A DNA stretch of 11,940 bases from JAYZDP01 sp036337765 (GTDB taxonomy: Bacteria > Acidobacteriota > Thermoanaerobaculia > Multivoradales > Multivoraceae), in contig JAYZDP010000125.1 of assembly GCA_036337765.1 (NCBI GenBank), forward strand, positions 1-11,940, in the 5' to 3' direction. Both the position numbers and the translations under genes were made by a program. Position 1 is the stretch's first letter; each line of letters opens with the position of its first letter. Under the pieces are notes generated by a model that saw only the letters and a program-made list of their open reading frames with translations, made no database searches and was not told the DNA's origin. Below are positions 1-5,287 of the stretch, one piece after another.

Positions 1-2460
1 CGAGCGCATGCGCGATCGCCAGTCGTTGATCGCGGCCCCGTCACCGCCCTCGGCCGGAGTCGGCACGATCAGGGTCTCGCCGAAGTCGACCTCGGGAAAC
101 TGTCGCGGACCGAACCGGGCTTCCCCGCCCCGCTCTCGGGATTCGAGCGCTGCCAGCACCTTGTGGGGATGAATCGGCACCTCGTCGATCCGCACCCCGA
201 TCGCATCGAAAACAGCGTTGGCCACCGCAGGCGGGATCGGCAGCAGCGGTCCCTGGCCGACCTCCTTGGCGCCGTAGGGGCCGGCTGGGTCGGGATCCTC
301 AACGAGGTAAGTGGTCACCGGCGGCATGTCGCCAAACGTCGGGCTCTTGTACTCGAGCATGCTCGGCATCTTGTGCACGAGCGCGCCGGAACGGTGCCGC
401 GGCAGCCGCCGAAAGGTCTGCTCCTCCATCAGGGCCTCGCCCAACCCCATGTAGACCGAGCCCTCGATCTGGCCGCGAGCCAGCACGGGGTTGATGGCGG
501 CTCCCAGGTCGTGGGCGATCCAAACATGGCAGGTCTCAGTCTCGCCGGTGCGAGCATCCACCGCCACCTCGACCACGGCGGCCGAGAACGAGTAGGTCGG
601 CGAAGGTCCGACACCGGCGCCGCGATACCTACCGGGCGACCGAGGCGGCGTGTAGGAGCCCGTCGTCACGATCAACCCGTTGCGAGCCTCGGCGACGCAG
701 ACCGCCTCGGCAAAGGAGACACCGCGATCCACGTCAGCCGCGCCGAAAACGCGTCCGTCGGCAAAGACGAGATCGTCAGAAGGCACATCCAGCTGTGCAG
801 CCACGGCGTCGGCAAGAAGCGTGCGGGCCCTCTGTGCAGCCTCGATAGCGGCGTTGCCGACCATGAGGGTGACGCGAGAGGAGTACGAGCCGAGATCGAC
901 GGGCGTCAGGGCAGTATCTGCGACCGAGAGTCGGACGTCGCCCAGCCCGATCCCCAAGACCTCCGCAACCACCGCGGCGAGCACACTGTCGGAGCCCTGG
1001 CCGATCTCGATCTCGCCGCAGCTCGCCGTCACTCCCCCACCGCGATCGAGGCGCAATTCCACTGCCGACTGCGGCATGTGGTTCCAGTAGATCGGCAGCC
1101 CGGCCCCGGTCAGGTAGCAGCCGCAGGCCAGGCCGAGGCCGCGCCCCTCGGGGAGGCGACCGTAGCGAGATCGCCAGCCGCATCCGGCTACCACTGCCTC
1201 GATGCAGCGCCGCAGGCCCGTGGTGCGGATCTTCAGCCAGTTGGCTGTCGTCGTCTCGGCCGGTAGGAGGTTGTTCAGTCGCAGGTCAGCGGGGTCGATC
1301 CCCAACCGCTCGGCCGCTTTGTCCAGCTGAATCTCGAGGCCGAAGCGGGGCTGCGGCGTTCCGTGGCCCCGCTTGGGACCGCACGGCGGCTTGTTGGTGA
1401 AGACTCGGACTCCGTCGAAGCGGTAGGTGTCGAGGGCATAGGTCGTGGTCTGCAGCGCACCGGTGTAGTACGTGCTCGCCACGCCGTAGCTGCCGTAGGC
1501 ACCGCCATCCAAGGCCGTTCGCAGATGCTGCGCCGCGATCGAGCCGTCGGCACGAAAGCCGGTACGAAGACTCATCAACACCGGGTGTCGGCCGCGGTGG
1601 CAGTAGAAGACCTCCTCACGGGTCAGGCAGATCTTGACCGGCCGGCCCAGACACAGCGCCATCCGCGCCACCACGAGCTCGTGATTGAAGGGGTCGCTCT
1701 TGCCGCCGAAGCCGCCACCGTTGGGCGTCGCCACCACCCGGATCCGGCTCGGCGCCAGCTCCAGAACCTTGGCGAGCGTGCGATGTAGATAATGCGGGGT
1801 CTGGGTCGACGAGTAGACCGTGATGCCATCCTCTCCTTCGGGGACCGCCACCGTGGCGTGCTGCTCCATCGGCAGGTGGGTGCTTCCCTCGTAGAAGAAG
1901 ACGTCGTCGAGCACCAACTGCGCCTCGTCGAAGCCGGCATCGGTATCGCCGAAGCGCATCGACACCCGCTTGTGCATGTTTCCGCCATCACCGCGATCGT
2001 GGATCCGCGGCTCGGGATGCCCGAGCGCGTCCTCGATGCCCGAAACGGTGCGCAGCGGCTCGTAGGCGACCTCGACCCGGTCGGCCGCGGCAGCTGCCTG
2101 GTCTTCGGTGACCGCGGCGACGGCAGCGACCGGGTCGCCAACGTAGCGCACCCGGTCCGGACACAGCGCGTGCTCGTCCTGCGACACCGGCATGATGCCG
2201 AAAGGCACCTGGAAGTCCTCGCCGGTCAAAACAGCCACAACACCCTCGGCGGCCATCGCCGCGGCCGTGCGCACCTCGAGGATGGCAGCGTGCGGCACCG
2301 TGGCACGCACCAGCCGAACGAAGACCATTCGCGGAAAGTCGAGATCGTCGGCGAACAGCGTGCGCCCCGTTACCTTGTCGTTGCCGTCGACGCGGCGAAA
2401 CGGCCTGCCTACGATGCGACGGTGGCTACTCGGGCGCGGGCGCTTCTGTGGCTCAGCCAT
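1..2460 (-). CDS. Xanthine dehydrogenase-family molybdopterin-binding (large) subunit, 4-hydroxybenzoyl-CoA reductase alpha-like, 3' end beyond window
   Basis: Reading in from the ATG at 2460, 820 codons stay open to base 1, so the C-terminus is outside the window. The protein should carry the Mo-pterin active site of a hydroxylase or reductase. Visible family marks are STQTP before the pterin loop, NGGGFGGK at residues 247-254, PPCGPKRGHG with R364 (the bovine XDH Arg880 position), EIGQGS near 485, GSYSSRVTLMVGNA from 524, and GPYGAKEVGQGP ending near 738. The GSYSSRVT and PPCG-RGHG stretches are, from memory, most like HcrA/HbaC, hence the 4-hydroxybenzoyl-CoA reductase suggestion; the substrate is not proven. 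At Q736 the usual catalytic Glu is replaced by Gln. About 40 residues follow that motif, so the true end is probably close. The start overlaps the Fe-S subunit stop by 8 nt. No FAD subunit is visible; one may lie downstream. Confidence 0.95.
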   Translation of the reverse strand, partial: MAEPQKRPRPSSHRRIVGRPFRRVDGNDKVTGRTLFADDLDFPRMVFVRLVRATVPHAAILEVRTAAAMAAEGVVAVLTGEDFQVPFGIMPVSQDEHALCPDRVRYVGDPVAAVAAVTEDQAAAAADRVEVAYEPLRTVSGIEDALGHPEPRIHDRGDGGNMHKRVSMRFGDTDAGFDEAQLVLDDVFFYEGSTHLPMEQHATVAVPEGEDGITVYSSTQTPHYLHRTLAKVLELAPSRIRVVATPNGGGFGGKSDPFNHELVVARMALCLGRPVKICLTREEVFYCHRGRHPVLMSLRTGFRADGSIAAQHLRTALDGGAYGSYGVASTYYTGALQTTTYALDTYRFDGVRVFTNKPPCGPKRGHGTPQPRFGLEIQLDKAAERLGIDPADLRLNNLLPAETTTANWLKIRTTGLRRCIEAVVAGCGWRSRYGRLPEGRGLGLACGCYLTGAGLPIYWNHMPQSAVELRLDRGGGVTASCGEIEIGQGSDSVLAAVVAEVLGIGLGDVRLSVADTALTPVDLGSYSSRVTLMVGNAAIEAAQRARTLLADAVAAQLDVPSDDLVFADGRVFGAADVDRGVSFAEAVCVAEARNGLIVTTGSYTPPRSPGRYRGAGVGPSPTYSFSAAVVEVAVDARTGETETCHVWIAHDLGAAINPVLARGQIEGSVYMGLGEALMEEQTFRRLPRHRSGALVHKMPSMLEYKSPTFGDMPPVTTYLVEDPDPAGPYGAKEVGQGPLLPIPPAVANAVFDAIGVRIDEVPIHPHKVLAALESRERGGEARFGPRQFPEVDFGETLIVPTPAEGGDGAAINDWRSRMRS

Positions 2461-2992
2461 CGTCGCTCACCGGCTCGGCAGCGCCGTAGAAGACCTCGCG
2501 CGGCGGCCGCGCACCGGCAGCTCCCGACAGCTCCCGCGCGGCCCATTCCACCGCCTCGACGATCAGGTGATAGCCGGTGCACCGGCAGAGATTTCCGCCA
2601 AGACAGTCATCGATCTCGGCTCGGCTCGCTGCCGGATCGCGCGCCAGCAGCGACTTCGCCGCCATCAGCATGCCGGGCGTGCAGTAACCGCACTGGGCCG
2701 CACCGAGGTCAGCGAAGGCCGCCTGCAGAGGATGCAGGCGGCCGCCGTCCGCCATGCCCTCTACGGTCTCGATACTCCGACCTGACATCTCGGCGGCCAG
2801 CGCCAGGCAGGACAGCACCGGCCGGCCGTCGACCAACACCGTGCAGGTGCCGCACTCGCCAAGCTCGCAGCCGTGCTTCGTACCCGTCAGCCGACACTCC
2901 TCGCGCAGCACCTCCAGCAGGGTGTGATGAACCGGAAAGGCGACGGTCCGCGGCTCGCCGTTGATCTCGAGCCTGCGAACGACCTCGCTCAA
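2453..2992 (-). CDS. (2Fe-2S)-binding small subunit of a molybdenum hydroxylase (CoxS/XdhC/HcrC type)
   Basis: This 179-residue protein passes electrons from the Mo site through two [2Fe-2S] clusters. The plant-type N-terminal cluster has C42, C47, C50 and C62 (CELGECGTC then SC). The C-terminal helical domain has C101, C104, C136 and C138 (CGYC and CRC). Length and layout are typical of the family (about 155-180 aa), with a short extra tail of about 25 residues. The start is a TTG overlapping the tetR stop as TTGA; no other in-frame Met occurs until residue 70, and a GGGAGG lies 4 nt upstream. The gene ends inside the first codons of the large subunit (8-nt overlap), so the two partners are almost certainly co-translated. 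Family assignment is firm; the specific substrate is not. Confidence 0.97.
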   Translation of the reverse strand: MSEVVRRLEINGEPRTVAFPVHHTLLEVLREECRLTGTKHGCELGECGTCTVLVDGRPVLSCLALAAEMSGRSIETVEGMADGGRLHPLQAAFADLGAAQCGYCTPGMLMAAKSLLARDPAASRAEIDDCLGGNLCRCTGYHLIVEAVEWAARELSGAAGARPPREVFYGAAEPVSDDG

Positions 2993-3609
2993 CTCGCCTC
3001 CCGTACCGCCAGCCCGCCCACGAGCATGTCTGCGAACTCTCTACCGATATGAGCCGCACTCCGTCGCCCACCCGCCTGAAACCACTTGACGGTCCAGTTG
3101 ACCGAGCCGAGAAGCGACATCGTCGCGACCTTCGGATCGACCTTTGTCAGGGTGCCGGCGGCGATCCCCTCCCGGATCACGCGGCGCCAGATCCGCTCGT
3201 AGGCATCGCGTCGGCGCACGATCTCGGCGCGGCGGTCGTCGGCAACGGCCTCGATCTCGAGATGGGCCAGCGACCCCCGGATGGTCTCGTTGAGGCTCAC
3301 CACATGGGCCGCGATCAGACGTCGCAGCTTCTCGTCGGCCGGCGCGTCCAGGGAGGCTATCTGTCTGCCGGTCGAGAGCAGATCAGCCAGAGTCTCTTCC
3401 TGGCAGTAGGCGAGCAGCTCAGCCTTGTTCTCGAAGTAGTAGTACAGGTTCCCTACATGCATGTCGAGCTCGGCGGCGATGTCACGCATCCCGGCCCGGT
3501 GCAGGCCGTAGCGCCTAAACACAGCCGACGCCGCCTCGAGGATGCGCCTCTTCTGCGCCTTCGACCGGGCCGTCGCCCTTCTGGGCCGCTTCTGCATGAT
3601 TTGAACCAC
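2989..3609 (-). CDS. TetR/AcrR-family transcriptional repressor, probable regulator of the molybdenum enzyme operon
   Basis: An N-terminal TetR helix-turn-helix spans residues 21-66 (ILEAASAVFRRYG, then MRDIAAELDM, and recognition helix HVGNLYYYF). A helical ligand domain ends in GSVNWTVKWFQ and FADMLVGGL, a style common in TetR regulators of fatty-acid, sterol or aryl-CoA breakdown (KstR2-like; from memory). The GTG at 3609 is the longest start. The ATG at 3597 (residue 5) is an alternative, since the GTG lies inside a perfect palindrome and neither start has a clear Shine-Dalgarno. The stop overlaps the Fe-S subunit start by 4 nt, so repressor and enzyme form one unit. Likely role: binds the palindrome at 3601-3616, shuts off its own operon, and releases when an acyl- or aryl-CoA-like ligand appears; the ligand is inferred. 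Confidence 0.95.
   Translation of the reverse strand: MVQIMQKRPRRATARSKAQKRRILEAASAVFRRYGLHRAGMRDIAAELDMHVGNLYYYFENKAELLAYCQEETLADLLSTGRQIASLDAPADEKLRRLIAAHVVSLNETIRGSLAHLEIEAVADDRRAEIVRRRDAYERIWRRVIREGIAAGTLTKVDPKVATMSLLGSVNWTVKWFQAGGRRSAAHIGREFADMLVGGLAVREAS
2997..3002 (-). promoter_or_regulatory. Shine-Dalgarno for the TTG start of the Fe-S subunit
   Basis: GGGAGG on the minus strand, 4 nt upstream of the TTG at 2992 and inside the last codons of tetR. It supports the unusual TTG start and translation coupled to tetR. Confidence 0.6.
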
Positions 3610-3616
3610 GGTTCAA
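3601..3616. promoter_or_regulatory. Predicted TetR operator, 16-bp perfect palindrome
   Basis: TTGAACC and GGTTCAA arms of 7 bp separated by AC. The site directly abuts the -10 element at 3617-3622 and covers the expected transcription start and the tetR GTG. Size and symmetry are typical of TetR-family operators. I noticed no second copy in the window. Confidence 0.65.
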
Positions 3617-3645
3617 AGTCTGCAGAAGAACACCGCCCGTGTCAA
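3617..3645 (-). promoter_or_regulatory. Predicted sigma70-type promoter of the tetR operon
   Basis: On the minus strand a perfect -35 TTGACA (3645-3640) is followed by a 17-nt spacer and a weaker -10, CAGACT (3622-3617, 3 of 6 matches). Transcription would start within the palindrome, about 0-5 nt from the GTG at 3609 and about 10-14 nt from the ATG at 3597. That implies a leaderless or nearly leaderless mRNA, consistent with the absence of a ribosome site. Confidence 0.5.
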
Positions 3646-3697
3646 GGTCGTGCCCATCTCGGCACCACTGTCTCGTACGATGGGTCTCCGGCCCGAA

Positions 3698-3805
3698 ATG
3701 ACGCACGTCAACGATTCCGGAACTGCCGGCACAGCCCCCGCGAAGCCAGCCGCGACGCTACTCGACTACCTCTCGCTCGCGCGGCTCGACCACTGGGTGA
3801 AGCAC
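3698..3805 (+). pseudogene. N-terminal remnant of a UbiA-family prenyltransferase
   Basis: From the ATG at 3698, the reading frame gives a short Thr/Ala/Pro-rich leader and then LLDYLSLARLDHWVKH. This is the typical start of UbiA-type membrane prenyltransferases, including decaprenyl-phosphate phosphoribosyltransferase, where the next residues are usually VF-LPG. After His (codon 3803-3805) the frame leaves the family pattern and continues only as antisense of the neighbouring remnant, stopping at 3889. None of the membrane helices or the NDxxD motif is present, so it cannot encode an enzyme. In-frame ATGs at 3680 and 3650 exist, but no convincing ribosome site picks one. Identification rests on about 16 residues and is therefore moderate. 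Confidence 0.62.
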
Positions 3806-4015
3806 GAAGCCGCGGATCGGCTCGAGGCTACCCGTCTCGAGAATCGCAGTGACGTTCTCGAGGCTGTAGCGTTCGTCCCAGTAGCCTAAAAGGTTCAGAT
3901 CGGCCGACAGGTACCAGACTCGCAGCGCGAGCCCGAAGATCGGGATCGCACCGAGCATCAGCCACGCCACGCGCGGCGACATGTCCCGCAGCCGCCCCGT
4001 GGAAGGCTGCCACAT
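3806..4015 (-). pseudogene. N-terminal remnant of a GT39-like (GT-C) membrane glycosyltransferase
   Basis: Read from the ATG at 4015, or more probably the ATG at 3982 (residue 12), the frame gives one membrane helix (VAWLMLGAIPIFGLALRVWYL) and then LLGYWDERYSLENVTAIL and an ETGSLEPIRGF end. A first helix followed by a luminal WDE motif is the start of GT39-type polyprenyl-phosphate-dependent glycosyltransferases. Homologues usually continue GFYPSLSYLP and run to about 500 residues. Here the match stops at Phe70 (3806-3808), then the frame reads antisense of the UbiA remnant and ends at 3758. No catalytic body remains. The helix and WDE motif make the call fairly secure. Confidence 0.68.
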
Positions 4016-4027
4016 GGCGATCGACGA

Positions 4028-4153
4028 CTACCGGCCAGCACTCCCGGCGGTCGTGCCAAGATCAAACGTGCGTCCGTCAGAGACTTCGGCGTCCATCGCG
4101 GGTCCGGCGACCAGCAACGTAGCGGCAAGCGCGAAGGTGACGGTTCTCTTCAC
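4028..4153 (-). CDS. Possible short secreted peptide or broken gene start (signal-peptide-like ORF)
   Basis: From a GTG at 4153 the frame gives 41 residues. It starts KRTVTFALAATLLVAGPA, a convincing basic-plus-hydrophobic signal peptide, then about 20 polar residues to a TAG at 4028. No Shine-Dalgarno is seen (CCCCC precedes the GTG). It lies 12 nt upstream of the GT39 remnant on the same strand and divergent from the DUF2911 gene. It could be a small exported peptide, the stump of a truncated exported protein, or chance. I do not recognise the mature part. Confidence 0.25.
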   Translation of the reverse strand: MKRTVTFALAATLLVAGPAMDAEVSDGRTFDLGTTAGSAGR

Positions 4154-4233
4154 GGGGGTCTGCTTGAGGCTGGTACTGTAACGGATGCTTCCAGGCCCCC
4201 TGCGGGCCCTCACAAAACAAGAAGGACCGTAAC

Positions 4234-5193
4234 GTGACGAAGATGACACCCGGCCTGCGCGCCGGCATCGCCACCCTCGGACTGGTGGTGATCGGACTCC
4301 CCGCTCTGGCTCAGAACGCTCTCAGCAAAGCCGACGCCGAACCCTACCTCGGCACCTGGACTCTGTCGGCCGACTTCAACGGCAACCCGATCAACATGAC
4401 GCTCGAGATCGCACTGATCGAGGATGAGGTCAAGGCCGCGATGCGCGCGATCATCAGCCCGCAGCCGCAGCTCATCGACGAGGTCGCCAAAGCCGAGATG
4501 GGCATCGACCTGGCGTGGGAGGCCGATCTGGGCGGCAACGCCATGCGCGTCCACATCAAGGCCGTGCTCGAGGACGACAAGCTGATCGGTACGTTTGGCG
4601 ACGAAAGTGGTTTCTTCACCGCCGAGTTCACCGGCGAGCGTGAGGCCGAGGCCGCCGACATCGTGCTCGCCGCCGCCGCGGCAGCTGCAGAGAAAGACAG
4701 CGCGCCGCAGACCAGCCGCCGCTTCGGCGGCACCACCGTGGCGAGCTACAAGTTCGGCGACGCCGAGGTCAGCGTGGCATTCGGCAAGCTGGAGCTCGAG
4801 TCGGTCGACCACCGAGCCTTCGTCGACACCGCAGCAGGATCGGTCTACAGCTTTCCGGGCAGCCGCTGCTTCAAGCTGCAGACTGAGGCCGAGCTGCACT
4901 TCGGCGACACGGTCGTCGCGGCGCACAACTTCGGCCCCGACTACCCGGGCACGTACAGCCTGTGGCTAAAGAAGTCGAAGGACGGTTGGAGCCTGGTCTT
5001 CAACGAGGAGGCCGACGTCTGGGGCACCATGCACAACCCCGGAGCCGACGTCGGCGAGGTGGCGCTCGAGATCGCAAGCCTGGACCAGGCCGCGAACGAG
5101 CTCACCTTCGAGGTCGTAGCCGGCGCCAGTGGCGGACGGATCAAGGTCGCCTGGGGCGAGACCGAGTGGTCGGCCCCGTTTCGCATTCAGTAG
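4234..5193 (+). CDS. Secreted DUF2911-domain protein with an extra N-terminal beta domain
   Basis: 319 residues from a GTG start with AGAAGGA 7 nt upstream. Residues 1-26 are a signal peptide ending ALA-Q, so it is probably periplasmic or secreted. Residues about 37-140 look beta-rich (YLGTWTLSADFNG near the start, DDKLIGTFGDESG later), similar in style to lipocalin-like domains; I do not recognise a named family. An Ala-rich, charged linker follows (about 143-160). Residues about 160-319 fit DUF2911, with VSVAFGKLE early and PGTYSLWLKKSKDGWSLVFN, then WGTMHNPGAD in the middle. DUF2911 has no established biochemical role. The VWFA/GWxTD gene follows on the same strand after 94 nt. Domain call is firm; function unknown. 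Confidence 0.9.
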   Translation: MTKMTPGLRAGIATLGLVVIGLPALAQNALSKADAEPYLGTWTLSADFNGNPINMTLEIALIEDEVKAAMRAIISPQPQLIDEVAKAEMGIDLAWEADLGGNAMRVHIKAVLEDDKLIGTFGDESGFFTAEFTGEREAEAADIVLAAAAAAAEKDSAPQTSRRFGGTTVASYKFGDAEVSVAFGKLELESVDHRAFVDTAAGSVYSFPGSRCFKLQTEAELHFGDTVVAAHNFGPDYPGTYSLWLKKSKDGWSLVFNEEADVWGTMHNPGADVGEVALEIASLDQAANELTFEVVAGASGGRIKVAWGETEWSAPFRIQ

Positions 5194-5287
5194 GCCTTAC
5201 CCGATCGCGCGGGAATCCCCTCGACACACTCGGCGTTGCCATCCAGGAAGGTCACCCGCACGTAGGAAGAGGGGGACCGAAATCGAC

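Larger units (their letters stand above)
3646..4233. other. Gene-poor interval with remnants only
   Basis: Between the tetR promoter and the DUF2911 start there is no intact gene. The interval holds the UbiA remnant, the GT39 remnant joined to it at 3805/3806, the signal-peptide-like ORF, and a small GC hairpin (4194-4198 with 4204-4208, 5-nt loop) just upstream of the DUF2911 gene. In a window otherwise packed with overlapping genes, this points to lost DNA rather than ordinary spacer. Confidence 0.6.

Noticed and set aside
163..2964. Long plus-strand open frames (163-1266, 1792-2964) opposite the molybdenum enzyme genes
   Set aside because: Their translations are Arg/His/Gly-rich without family motifs and lie fully antisense to clear, motif-bearing genes; high GC content produces such frames.
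3049..3852. 267-codon plus-strand frame opposite tetR
   Set aside because: Antisense of a clear TetR gene and low-complexity beyond it; no recognisable domain.
4194..4208. GC hairpin (GGCCC and GGGCC arms) as a terminator
   Set aside because: Only 5-bp arms and no T-run; located just upstream of the DUF2911 ribosome site, so not a credible rho-independent terminator.
4210..4926. 238-codon minus-strand frame opposite the DUF2911 gene
   Set aside because: No domain or signal peptide, while the plus strand shows a ribosome site, signal peptide and DUF2911.
5194..5287. Minus-strand peptide-like stretch (VRVTFLDGNAECVEG) in the gap before the GWxTD/VWFA gene
   Set aside because: Too short, no start with ribosome site and no family recognised; treated as chance.
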